From: Trichosphaerium sp. ATCC 40318
Lineage: Eukaryota > Discosea > Flabellinia > Trichosidae
Assembly: GCA_038496445.1 (NCBI GenBank)
Contig: JALMLS010000052.1
Coordinates: 79,706-143,705, forward strand
Length of the DNA: 64,000 nt
Direction of reading: 5' to 3'
Below the pieces are notes generated by a model that saw only the letters and a list, made by a program, of their open reading frames with translations, did not search any database and had not been told where the DNA came from. How positions within the stretch are numbered: the stretch's first letter is position 1; each line of letters opens with the position of its first letter. The position numbers were made by a program, and so were the translations under genes. Positions 42,701-54,129 of the stretch are shown here, piece after piece.

Positions 42701-43954
42701 GCTTTAAGTCATTCGACAAAGCATTTCTTACCGTTTGGATCAAGTCCCTTAAATGCTTCCAAAGCTTCCTTTGGTTGGTAGATACCCTGGATCGGTTTAC
42801 GTTCAAGGTGGTGTGATCTCTTGGTGCCCAAATCGCGGAAAATCTCATTGGAACATACTAAGCAAAGTTCGTAAGTCACGTGACCAAAGAAAAGTTAAAC
42901 GGTACCAGATTGGATATTCTTCTCAGCGTGGTCACTCAAAGTGATCCAATAGAAACCAGAAGGAGAGCAGTCAGGTCTAGCAAAGATTAAGAACACCGCG
43001 AAGAAGATACCAAAGCAGATTTGTTTTGAAGGCGACGATAGATGTTCCGCTTCAATCAAACTCTTTTTTGGACGGAGAAACGTACTTGTTAACTAAAGTC
43101 ACTTTTTTTCCGTTGTGTTCGAGAGTTATTGTTAGATCACCAACAGATCCTTTACACCCATAGTTAGCTATACAAAAAGGTAATGGCGATGCTACATACC
43201 GTGGTCAACTACCAATTCTAATTCAATACGATCCAATTTTCCTGTGAGTCCTTTTACGTTTGAAACATCGGATACTTTGGTATCTTCTGAAACACTGTTT
43301 TACAAAAAAATGGAGGTGAGTTTGTTGGAAAAAAAAATATTGTTGTAGGAAATTTCTTACCTGACGTAAGGGTTGTTGTATGACGACCAACGTAATGCTA
43401 ATAAGGGGGATAGGTTAGAAGTGTGTACTAACGTTTAGCAAGTCCAAATGCGTACAGTTAGGAAGGCACATGTGAAGGTTGTGGATGCCACAAATTTCAT
43501 CTACGAAGCAGGTCAGCTTTCACGTGCTTTACAAAAAAATTGTAAAACTCTTCGTACCTTGCGTCTTTTTTGACTTTACCTCTTCGAACACCTCATGTAA
43601 ATGCGCTTTTACAAAGTGATGGCACTAAGCGAAAGTTTTGTCACGTGACGTTATAATTACCAAAACAACAAAAAAAAAAGCCGGAAACGAGCGATTTCGG
43701 TTCTAGAGCGTGCCGAAAGGTTCAGCTATCTAGATGATGAATTAACGTACCTTGTACTTCAAGGCGTTATCAAGTTCATCGCATAGAACGTTTAATGACT
43801 CAGCTGTTACTGCTTCATCTTCTTTGCTATCTGCGAACGCCTGAGTGTATGCTACAAGCCATTTACATGTAACACAGCTCTCAGCCTCTTTAGGGTATTG
43901 AGGTAACGCGAATACAACGCATAAAGCCACAAGGATTAGAGCCAAGCAGCGCAT
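39779..43954 (-). CDS. Saposin-B, P-domain and LVIVD (choice-of-anchor-B) transmembrane protein
   Basis: A signal peptide (MRCLALILVALCVVFALPQ) is followed by a saposin-B domain: ESCVTCKWLV, SLNVLCDELDNALKYKCHHF, DEICGIHNLHMC. A GTACGC donor at 43455 joins this in frame to a proprotein-convertase-type P domain: LRWSSYNNPYVSVSEDT, GDLTITLEHNGKKVTLV, FKGLDPNGEWVLSVFDG, FQGTLNYWKMHLYG. Next comes a choice-of-anchor-B/LVIVD propeller: GNDIWGWTDSNGREWAIV, GTAFVDITDPANPVYTA, SHNIYINEDTGYAYIVG, YTHDIECMVYNGPD, SYCHQGWVTADRETVFM, FPSGNIISNDIQNG. Ig-like modules and one membrane helix (LLIAGIVIVVSLVGLFACIA) lead to a basic tail. The P-domain exons lack an ATG of their own, which supports a single fused gene. 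A cell-surface lipid- or protein-binding role is inferred. Confidence 0.82.
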
Positions 43955-44694
43955 GTTGGGTTGAACTTTCAAATAACTGTTCCAAGCAAGTTTTAGTTTG
44001 ACCGTATTTTTGGTCAAGGTGTAAACCACGTGATATTTGTTTTTTCCAAAAGTGATAATTTGATGTGTTTGCAAGCACCCTTCTCCGTAGTGGGTACAAG
44101 TTTGTCTACTCTGTATGTAATTCAAATGGAGGACATCTATCACATAGACAATAACACAAATTTTGAAACTCAAGCAAGATTAGTCGATATAACCGCACGA
44201 AAGATAGATGTGTTAACGGCGTCTAAAAATCACGGGTAATATTTTTCTCCTACGAACCACAGATCTCTTCTTAGTTTATGCTATCAATAGTGTACCATAA
44301 ACGTTCCTTCATTGCAACGACAACGTCAATCCAAATAATGACTTCAAGCCACTTGTGTAGGATAGTCAATCCCTCGAGCCCACACACTGTTGATTAGTCC
44401 AAACGGTTTTATGCGTTGTTACATTCCGTTCGTAACCTGAAGAGTATTTAAAATATTGTTAGTAGACAAAGTTGACCAAAAATGCGCTCGAGTCTATGTA
44501 AAACCTCAAAAACATTTATGAGGGAAAAAAAATGTTGTTGCAACTTTTTGCTACACTACAAACCAGGTTCGATACGACCAATTACATAAAAGGGCGATTA
44601 TAAAGATTACTTATATAACAACCTCAGCACGCTATAATCGAAACTTAATGCAATTCAAAAAAAAAATACAACGTGATTTGTGTTAGTTGATTTA
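43955..44694. other. Intergenic region
   Basis: These 740 bases lie between two genes transcribed in the same direction and contain only short frames without family features. A CACGTG palindrome lies at 44027-44032, about 75 bases upstream of the saposin-LVIVD start. Confidence 0.35.
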
Positions 44695-46583
44695 CTAATC
44701 GTGTACACAAGATGCCATTGTACAAGGATCGCACTGAGAAGTGTGCGTGTCAATATCAACTTTGCCAGTTCCCTAATTAGGTTAGAAAAAGCTGGGATTT
44801 ACAAAAAAACAAAGAGTACCACTGGGAATTGTGTTGTATCTGTAATATACTTCAATGCACTGCAATCATCGTTGAGTTTTCCTTGAGCAAATGCTGTAAC
44901 TGCGCCAGCCATGAATGCTCTGTATGCGCTATAATCAGCATCTTTGTTAGGGTTTGACGAACATATCAGCTCTAAACACAAAACATAAGAAATAACCAAA
45001 CAAAGGCAATGGTAAGTTTTCTTTCAACGGAAAAATAAATGTCAAATCAAAATGACATTAAAACAAGTTGGTTTTGAAATTTTGATTCTTCTTTAGGCTT
45101 ACTGTCTGGTCCAAGCCAAAATGGATCCAAAAAGTCGCCGTGTCCCCTATATTACTTGTTAACAAAGGCTTCATTGACGAGCAAAAAGAAATACTGAAAA
45201 AAAAAAGGGAAACAAAACGACATACCATTCAGTTGCGTTCAGAGACCAGATAGGGCAATGCATTGCATTAAAAAACCGTGGGAAGTTCTTTGTTTTTGGC
45301 GCGCATGCAGGGAACATGCCATTTAAAGGTACAGGACCATATCCTTTAGAAAAGGTGTTAGTTTTACATAAAGCTATTTTGCTGCCTTGTCACTTTGTTA
45401 CGCATTAAAAAAAACGACATGAGGTTCCCTAAAAGCGTACCACTTCCCAAAACCAACGTAGGTATTGTAAAATTAACCATCTGTGGTGGATGAATGACAT
45501 AGTAAGGTAAAATACCCCAAGGATCTTCACCGTCAACTGGATCAAGTAATATCGCTGCTTTTATGCCCTGACATCCGTCTTGTAATAGTCTTATAGCCTA
45601 CAAAAAAGGTTAAAAATAATTTTCCAAAAATCACGTGACTGGACGCGAGATTTGGGAACTAAAATAAAAAAAGCAAAGTACCATTTTTCCTCCAGCTGAG
45701 TGACCTCCGATTGCCAGACGCGTAAAATCTGCAACTACAGCGTTTCCTGTGTTTTGTTGAGTGTATGCATCAATATTATCTCTACACCACTCCATTACTT
45801 TCTCGGTATTGAAAGCAACCTTGTCAAAAGGTAACGAAGGGAAAGTATAAATACCAACCTACAAGAAAATAAATAAATAAAAACGGTAAATTATTTCCTC
45901 CGCGTTACGTTCACGTGTAAAATAACGATAAATGGTCTGAAAGTGTATTGTTAGGTCTTGTATGCACTCGCAGACTCAACCCAAGCCTTTGTTCACACAG
46001 TCGAACAATTTTTTCGAAACGACAAAAAATACGGGTACTTTTTGTCATCGAAATGGCGTATCCACTACGTACCACTATGAATCCATGAGATGTGACTTGG
46101 TTCATAAATTCGGTATAAGCGCTTACAGGGACATTTCCCGCCTAGTTTGAGCGTCAGAGCTATTTAATTAAAGCTTTTCTAAACTAGAAGAAATGTCGTC
46201 ACGTACAAAAGCTGTAACTAAAATAATGATTGGATATTTTCCCGGTTCAGTTGGCACTGTGACTTCAATATCGTACACCAATCCCTTTAAAAGAGTGTTA
46301 GGTACGAAGTTACAGGTACGAAATTACAAAACAAGGCCAACAAAGCGTCGTAAGAACACTATTTACGGACTTGTATAAAAACGAAACAGCACTAACCTTT
46401 TCTCCTTTGTTAACATCGTACGTTGTTACTCCAAGTGGCCCTTGTTCGTAAGGATTCGAAGCAGATGAAACAACACTGACTAACAGTCCTGAAGGAGGTT
46501 GTTATTACGAAGTAAGATACTAAGTTTAGAAAGATACCTGTAGTGAGCAATATGAAAGTAAACAGAAGCTGTGTTGTTAACAT
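44695..46583 (-). CDS. Secreted chlorophyllase-like alpha/beta hydrolase
   Basis: A signal peptide (MLTTQLLFTFILLTTG, split by the first intron) precedes NPYEQGPLGVTTYDV and the hydrolase core. Recognisable segments are VTVPTEPGKYPIIILVTAF, YTEFMNQVTSHGFIVV, the nucleophile elbow RLAIGGHSAGGKM, AAILLDPVDGEDPWG, TIPTLVLGSG, FPACAPKTKNFPRFFNAM and EWGHGDFLDP, supplying the acid/His region. The pattern G-H-S-x-G-G-K followed by CAP...N..FF and GH-x-D-x-L-D is that of the chlorophyllase family, which also contains polyester hydrolases and PAF-acetylhydrolase-like enzymes. The C-terminus is Cys-rich (SQCDPCTMASCVHD). With a signal peptide it is probably extracellular or lysosomal, perhaps digesting chlorophyll or other esters from food algae; this is inference. 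Confidence 0.8.
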
Positions 46584-46656
46584 TGTGTGGTGTGAATGAA
46601 AAGTCAAAAACACGTCGCTTGGATGTGATTAGTACGTTCACATTTTTGATTTTATA

Positions 46657-47064
46657 TTAATACGAGCCTTCAGGCTGGTCATAAAACAGCACAGCGATGA
46701 TGTAAAAATTTGGAAAAAAAAATGTTGAAAACTTTTCAAACGTAGATTTTCGTCCTACAAGCTGAATCGAACTGATATCATGGTACATGAGCATACGCTG
46801 TGGTTTTATAAGGTTTCTGATGAAATCCATAAAAGCGCTAGATGCGCGCGGAGCTAATTTTCCGCTAGCAAGCAGGCAACTAGGCAGTAAATAGAACAAC
46901 AAAACACCTGTTAATCCAAAAAAAAAAAAGCAGTACGAAACTTCAACGGCTTTTGCGGGAGATATACACCACAACATAGACGTAAATATCCTTCTTGATG
47001 ATAGTGGTACCTCCTTTTTTACAAAAAACAGCCGTACAGGATAGATTTTTCGGTGCGAGTTCAC
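46657..47064 (-). CDS. Hypothetical small membrane protein
   Basis: A continuous 135-codon frame contains a strong hydrophobic stretch (YCFFFFGLTGVLLFYLLPSC), a basic amphipathic region (MDFIRNLIKPQRMLMYHD) and a second hydrophobic segment near the end (FFPNFYIIAVLFY). Part of the Phe run is coded by a T-tract that could instead be a short intron (GTACTGC...AACAG). It lies upstream of, and in the same direction as, the hydrolase gene. I recognise no family, and coding status is uncertain. Confidence 0.35.
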   Translation of the reverse strand: MNSHRKIYPVRLFFVKKEVPLSSRRIFTSMLWCISPAKAVEVSYCFFFFGLTGVLLFYLLPSCLLASGKLAPRASSAFMDFIRNLIKPQRMLMYHDISSIQLVGRKSTFEKFSTFFFPNFYIIAVLFYDQPEGSY

Positions 47065-47451
47065 TTTTTTCTAAAAACACGAAAACAAACTTATGTTTCT
47101 TTTAAAAAATTGTAAGCGTTAAAATCAGGGTATTATTACTCCTGGCAAGAAGTAGTATACTTTTGTTCACAACGATCCGTTTTAAAAACATGAGGTAAAA
47201 TCAAAAACCGGAAACATAAAAATACGACCCTACATCACATGACAATCACGTGTAGCCTTAATTATTTTATAAATCACACTTTTATGGACATCTTGTACAA
47301 ATCTTCTCCGTAAGCCAAGACATACAAGCTGAAGATAAGTATTGTTGACTTTACAGTCAGATTGGCGTCTAGTTCTATATTGTCAAGTACCTACAACATA
47401 GAACGCTTCCATTTGAACCCTATTGACATTACCTAGCACTCTGAAAGTAGT
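47065..47451. other. Intergenic region
   Basis: No gene is recognised. A CACGTG palindrome occurs at 47248-47253. Confidence 0.35.
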
Positions 47452-47724
47452 GTGGATCACACCATACAACGATGTAAATCTCTGTTATACTGCAAGGTAG
47501 CTGGTACACCTTTGCCCGTAATCAATTCAAAAGAACTGAGCAAATATTATGATTATCTAAACGTACGATATTCCCCAAGTACACATTGTATTAATAATAC
47601 CTGGACTTATTGTATTAACTCGAAACAAGATAGATTTTGTTTCATGGCAATGGTCAAATCACTTGGCACTCAAGATGCCATATGCACTGTGATGGCCAAT
47701 ATCCCTTTGAGTGAATACCTGTGA
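47452..47724 (+). CDS. Hypothetical Cys-containing ORF, possibly an exon fragment
   Basis: This 90-codon frame starts MDHTIQRCKSLLYCKVAG and includes STHCINNTWTYCINSKQDRF and TQDAICTVMANIP, with seven cysteines and N-glycosylation sites. Its last codons abut a GTGAGT donor, and a TTTTTAG acceptor lies 70 bases further on, so it may be an internal exon of a broken surface-protein gene. Like the ORF at 37729, it sits next to an F-box/YwqK gene. No family is recognised. Confidence 0.3.
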   Translation: MDHTIQRCKSLLYCKVAGTPLPVINSKELSKYYDYLNVRYSPSTHCINNTWTYCINSKQDRFCFMAMVKSLGTQDAICTVMANIPLSEYL

Positions 47725-47938
47725 GTACACACTAATCATTGCTAGACAACCTGCTCTAGTAGCAAGGTTTGGCGTTAATTACTTTCTTTTTAGGATTAGT
47801 TAAACGTAATCCGCAATTTCTTGACTTTTTGACAAAATATCACCCAAGCTTCCACCAGAATTTCCCAGAGTTAAACCAGTGTTGTTAAGTGACAAGGAAT
47901 AAGTTTTCACTAAAGCTACGGCGCTAAATTGATTAAAA

Positions 47939-48435
47939 ATGGAGCAGCGAGCAGCAAACTTAATTAGACTTTGTGTAGAATCTATTCATTGTCGTCTACT
48001 AGCTCTTCCAGTTGAGATTCAACTCGATATCATCGATTTAGACCTATCAGCATATTTAATTTGGCCACTTCTTTCGAAACAGGCGGCAATGACCATAAGG
48101 TACGATGACAAGATGAACAAGCATGGAAAATGGCAAAGAAGAATGAGAAAAAACAAACTTGTGAGTAAGGCTCTGTATTTTTAGACCAACACTGATTTAT
48201 TACTGTTCAGACTGAGGAACACTTTTGGTCACATGGTGTGGAACACGGAGAATGGAAGCGTTGGTATGACAATGGCCAATTGTTGGGGCAGTGCAATTAT
48301 GTGAATGGTAAACAAGAAGGAGAGTACAACCGTTGGTATAACAATGGACAATTGTATGAGCAGCGCTATTATATAAATGGTGTCCTTGAACCGAAGTTCA
48401 AGAGATGGAGAGCTGATGGTACATCAATAAAGTGA
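47939..48435 (+). CDS. F-box-like protein with YwqK/MORN-like repeats (short copy)
   Basis: Exon 1 encodes MEQRAANLIRLCVESIHCRL followed by LALPVEIQLDIIDLDLSAYL and IWPLLSKQAAM, identical over this stretch to the copy at 39.3 kb. A GTGAGT...TTCAG intron sits at the homologous position. Exon 2 has only three to four repeats (GEWKRWYDNGQLLGQCNYVN, GKQEGEYNRWYNNGQLYEQR) and ends RWRADGTSIK. The shorter array compared with eight repeats in the paralogue indicates repeat loss or gain. The role is presumed to be that of the longer copy, a possible ubiquitin-ligase adaptor. Confidence 0.78.
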
Positions 48436-48838
48436 GCAGACATTGCACCAATGATAAATGGTAGTGGGTGTAATGCATGTACTTATGTATGTTAGCATTA
48501 CAATAAATTTGTTTTATCCATATGCTTAACAGGTGTCAAAGCAGTATCTTACAGGCAAAAGGTTCCGTATATTCTAACTTAGCATATTATTTCTGATCCC
48601 GAAAGCTAATACTTTCTCACCAAGTACTTTAGCAAGACAAACTACTTATTTATAATACGTTGAATTGGCACTTTCTGCCCAGAACTATTCTTGAACTTGA
48701 CTTGTCAATAATTTCTGTGCAGGTAATTTATGGCTAGATAAGTAAGTAATTTATACAAAATTTATTTTTTGACCTTTTTTTACAAAATTACAAGTGGGTG
48801 GTTTTTTTTGAATTAATTATTTTTTATCTTTTTCGTTG
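48436..48838. other. Convergent intergenic region
   Basis: These 403 bases are AT-rich and contain AATAAA near 48501, the likely polyadenylation signal of the short F-box gene. Nothing else is assignable. Confidence 0.4.
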
Positions 48839-51800
48839 CTAAGATTGTGTACTCCCAGGACCAACTCGTCGTCTCACAATCTTATTAACCCATTGTCCAC
48901 CACCAGGATTATTCTCACTTGTGAGACTCCTTGTCTTTGAAAGCATTTGAAGCATAGACTGAGTGTGATCCTTATTTTTCTTAAGGAAAGCATTCAAGTT
49001 CTCAGCATCATGAGGATGAGCAATAACAAAATCACAGCTAGGGTATCCTACAAATAAAATCAAAAAGACATAACCCATTTAAAAAGAACTATTTCTTCAA
49101 AAAGCACGTGGGGGTCTGTGACAAACGCGAAAACTAAAAGTTTTTTGTTGCAACCGAAAAAAAACAGACGAGGAAGAAAAATCTTATCTGACGCCTTGTA
49201 CTGTACCTTGTGCTTTACATCTTACTTCCACAGCAAGAATAGGGCTTTCAAAGTATTTTTCAAACCATCCGCTTAGATACCCTGCACACATAAGACAAAC
49301 AGGTGTCTTTGATTTTTTATCAGTTGTTTTGCAGTAAACGTCTGCTTCAAAGCTTGAAGAGATATTAATGTTCATCTCAATAGACATCTTTGCTATAGTT
49401 GGATCATCTGTTAAAGGATATATAGCACCGTTACACCATCCATGGAAACTCATATTAGCAAGTACACCACCCTTCGAAAAAGTAAACAAACGTTATGTAA
49501 TTAATATTGGCGTACTTTGATGCTTGCAGAGCGGAGTGAATTTGGGATGATACTCGCTCGGAAAGTAGAAAAATCAGCCTTTCCTATTACACAAGCAATG
49601 TCGTAGATAACATTAACAGCAAACTCTTTATCAAGGTCCTAAAGGAAGAAAAAAAATGAACAACAAAAACAAGGGCAAAAAAAAACGGTAAATACCTTGG
49701 ATACATCTTCTCCAAACAATCGTTTAATAAACGTTTCACACTCTGTAAATAACGAGCTAGCTCGTACTAACATATACTCTTGTTTATCAACCTTAATTAG
49801 ACTCCTAAAAACCCCAAAAAGTCAACACGAAGCCCATCAAGAACCAAAGAAAGGGAAAAAAATAGCAGGAAATTTGAGTTTCAAACGCACTTATTAGGTT
49901 CTAAAGATAGTTTATCAAAGTAACGTAATATAGAGGACTCCAAACGGGTATCGTTTTCTTTCCTAAAAAAAAACTTAACATCAGAAGATCACGAGAAACT
50001 TTAAACACGTGTTCCAAAAAAAAAAAAATAACAAAGAGCAAGTACCCTTGACTATGTGGTGGCTTAGGCGTAGATGGTTTAGCCATACTACCTTTTGGCA
50101 TTACACCCTTTGGTGTTGTAGGTGTACCTACTTGTACACGCCTACGCTTCTTCTTTGAACCATCTTCCTTAGAGTCACTCAACTAACAAACATAAACAAC
50201 CTCCCTTCGACAGAGTTGAAAAAAAAAAAAGTGTACTTCTGTGCTATCTGTATTAGAAGAGTTAACGCTCTTAACCCTACTAGCCGATTTCCCTCTAGGT
50301 CTTTGGAAACGATTAATCTTAGGTTTCTTTGGCGTTGACCTCCTTGTTCGGCGTTCTCTAGAGATATGTCTATGTAACTTCTCTAGCCCTGCCCTAAGCC
50401 AAGACTCTGCATCAGGACCCATACGATTCACTAAAGAGAAAATGTCAACAAACTAAATACAACAGTATCAGAGAAGCAGTAGATATAACGTACAAAGGAA
50501 CTTTGGGATTCTAACAGATTCCAGCACTGTTTCTGTAAGTTTATGAGGATTCTTTGATTTATAATCAGTAACACAAGATTGCAGTCTGTCATTTCTAGTC
50601 ATGACAAACCTACAAACAGGGTCTCCTCTTGCTCTACATAGTATCTCACATCCAACGAGATGTGTTTTCATAACTTTACGGCACCATCCTGTAAAATAAC
50701 CGCTACACATAACACATACTGGGTGTCTTGTATAGTCATCAACATCCTTTACTTCATTTTCTGTTTCTAATATTATGTTTAGCAAGTTTGTCATCAAGAG
50801 ATGTTGTTGCTGTTACCTTCACGAAGCCAAGATGAACATTCAAAAGACCTACTCTGGTCCCATATAAGTTTGAAATTATCAGCATCATCAAGAACACTCT
50901 CAGGATGTATACGACAAGAAGCCCAGCCCTGTGAACATATGTTAGTTTGAAACTACTTTGTAATAAACGCATACCTTAGCAGCAAGTATAGCTGGTAATG
51001 ACAGAAGTAATTCTTCTTGAGTTTCAAGATGAAGAGCTTTTTTATAAAACTCAACATCCTTAGCAGCGAGTGTAGCACCAAAATCATATAGAAAGTTACT
51101 GGCAAATGTGACTTGATCACGATAAGACTTAAACGCAAAAACGTCACATATGTGATCAAACACATAAGCAAAAGACTCTGCTTGTAGCAACAAGAAACGT
51201 TCTTGATTTGCGTTCTAATAATAAACCGTAAGAATCACGTGTCTTGGTTCACAAAGTGAAACTTTTAAGAATTATGTTGTTGAAGATCACTACATACCTT
51301 TCCAACTAAAATGACGCCCATACTTGGACTTTGAGACACATAAGAAAAAAATGATGTCACTGACTTTTCAGCACCAGACATAGCTTCTTTAAACCGTTTA
51401 GGAACCTCTACTAGGTTTGTGAGTCCCTTAACAGGTACCACTTTGGTAGAAAGTTGCTGTAAATGTCTAATAGGCGCTAAATTTTGGTCTGACACCTCAT
51501 TGCTCGCTGACGTTTGCTAATACCAAAGTTAGTCAAAACAAAACTATAACAAAGCAAGAATAATACGTACTGTTGAGTCAGTATCAGATGTTGTTGTCAT
51601 ATCTCCACCATAAGTTGGTTCATTTGAATCTGAATCAGATATCGTAGAAGGATTACTCCTAAACAAGAAGTTAAGAAAAAACAAAGAAAAAAAAATTGAA
51701 AGCAACAAAGTGAGTGACAAGTACCTGTATAGTTTAGTTTCACCAGCTCCTACTGGTAACGTCTAAATGAACAGTTAGTATAACTTCATTCTTCTATGAA

Positions 51801-53975
51801 TACTTAGAGATCGAAGAACAAAATACCTCTCTCATGCGACGCATGCGCTGTAAAATCTTCTTAAACGTTGGCCGCTTCTTAGGTGATGGACTCCAAGTGT
51901 TTTTAATTAACTTACGCCATTCAGGTGGGCAATCTGATGTTGGTTAGACAACGCGAACAAGAGTTAACCCGTACCTTTAGGTATAATAGGACGTTCACCA
52001 CGTGTAACAAGTAGAGGTATACTGAACGCTTCAATATCTTCATAAGGCATTTTACGCGTCCACAGTTCCCACAAGATAATTGCTAAGGTTACATTTTTAG
52101 CACAGGCGCTACAATTCAGAGAACAAACACAAAAAAGGAAACATAATCGTACCAAAACTATAAACATCCGCTTTTTCAGTGTAAAACTTCTTTTGGAATA
52201 GCTCAGGTGCGATCCAAGACACGGTGCTATAAAGTGTGTGAGAACAAACGAGAATATTGTATTTCTTTTTTGTTTGAAATGATGAAATTAAATGAGAACA
52301 TAAAGCCACTTACCCAATAGCTGAAGTCATTGTTGTAGAGTTATCAATTATTCTAGATAATCCAAAATCGCATATTTTTATTTCAAGCTTTTTCGATACC
52401 AGAAGATTCAATGTCTTCAAATCGCGATGAATGACATCACAATTATGCAAGAATACCATACACTACAATAGATAAATAAAATAAATATGACAGATTTTTT
52501 TCAAACGTACCTTAGCTGTAGCAATAGCAATATCAAGCTTTAGTGAAGTATCCATATCAAAGTCTTTATCATGTAATAAATCATAAACAGATCCTTCCAT
52601 AAGCTCTGTAACAATAAAACAATCACCCTTTGTTGTACATCCACCAAGACAAGTTACAACCATCGGATGACGAATCAAACTAATCATAAAATAAATAAAA
52701 ACAAAAAATAATTCAGTAATCATTTTTCAAAACAATCAATTACCTTAACAGCGATAATTCCTTTCTAAACTCCTTAGGATCAACCTGCTTCTGGAAAACT
52801 TTTACTGCAACCCGTTGACCATTATATATCCCTTTAAATACAGAACCAGCATTACCATCGCCGATTTTTTCAGCAAATATTACTTCATCCCTTGATATTT
52901 CTTGATGAACACTTAATTTACCGTCAACTGCTAAATCCAGTAACCTCCGTAAACATCCGTTAACCTTTGATGTTAGCCTCTCGCATATATGGGCTCTTGA
53001 TATGGAGAATTCTGTACTATAAAGAAAGTTGGCAATTTTTCGTTAAAATCAGTAATAAAAAAACGTACTCTTCACGCCTTAATAAGGCAGTCAATACCTT
53101 AGCTGCAGCTAGACTATGAGAGCGTGAAAGCTCATCCTCGTCCGTGACCCAGGTCACTAGAATATCAAGCTCGTCCTCGCTATATTTTAGGATTAGGAAG
53201 GTGTTATCGCAAAGCCATCATTACCTGCACAGTCCACGGCTCAACAAATCCCGGCTCCACAAGAGGCCTTCTAGCTCACGCTCCTTTTCTTCCAGAGATG
53301 GCGCTTTTTGCGTTGTGATTTCTGCGTGGTGGCTCCAACCCGAACTGATGTCGAAGTGGTCGCTCCTTGGTTGGAAAAACGCTTTTGCAGCCAAGGACAT
53401 TTGCCTAGTTGACTCCCTGATTTTATCTCCACCTTTTATTTGCACGTCAATGATAGGACAGGCCACAACGCTGATCTTTCGCTTTTTGTCCTTTGTCTGC
53501 ACGTTGTGCCGTTTAATTTCCAACAATGAACTCCACAGGCCCGAGTAAGCAGCGTCGGGACTGATATCTTGCTGTACGCGACCCAAACACACCCAACAGA
53601 CGAATTTGCTCAAACTGCCCTTTTTCTTTTCTCCTGTCGGTATAATAAAGGCTGTACCTTTCGGCTGTTCACCCAAATAATTTGTAGCGATGTAGGCCTG
53701 TATGTTCTTGAGAAACTTGTGACCAAACAACCTGTACAACGAGATCAGCTGTGTTTGAACCTTTTGTGCGCGTTGTACCCAGATATGACGCCGGCAACAT
53801 CAGTTGGTATCCCAAAAGCGTTATTACAAGGACATATAATGCAGTCTACGTTTGGTGCCTCTTGGAAGGTTTTGAAAATATTGACGTTATTCATAAGGTA
53901 AAAGTACTCATAGAAAACACTCCTGCCGCCGTAACTCTCGCTGACGAGAGCTAGGGACAACTTATCTTTTTCCAT
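48839..53975 (-). CDS. Macro domain - TKL protein kinase - tandem V4R domain protein
   Basis: The N-terminus, starting [17 protein letters not shown], is a macro domain: [33 protein letters not shown] spliced to [20 protein letters not shown], then [25 protein letters not shown] and [17 protein letters not shown]-type kinase follows: [68 protein letters not shown]. Two V4R domains complete it. The first has [49 protein letters not shown] and [16 protein letters not shown]. The second has [54 protein letters not shown] and [13 protein letters not shown] Lys/Arg-rich linker separates them. V4R binds small molecules in bacterial regulators and macro domains bind ADP-ribose metabolites, so a metabolite-responsive kinase is inferred. 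The joins are continuous in frame, but a single transcript is unproven. Confidence 0.85.
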
Positions 53976-54129
53976 TATTAGGTGTTAGCTAATTACTGCT
54001 CAAGCGTAGCCATGACGGATTTGTGCGAATACTGACTGTGTTACCCTCTTTGTGCCAAAGCCAGATTTATATAACGCAGTAGGTCAAGTCAAATGAATTA
54101 AATTTTTTTATTCAATTGCGATCTCAACA

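Noticed and set aside
43415-43954. Saposin domain as a separate small gene ending at 43415
   Set aside because: The stop lies inside a segment bounded by a strong GTACGC donor and a TTAG acceptor. Removing it joins the saposin in phase to P-domain exons that otherwise lack a start codon.
51940-53000. Kinase region as a stand-alone gene
   Set aside because: Frames continue through short introns both upstream (macro domain) and downstream (V4R domains), with no start, stop or intergenic gap between them.
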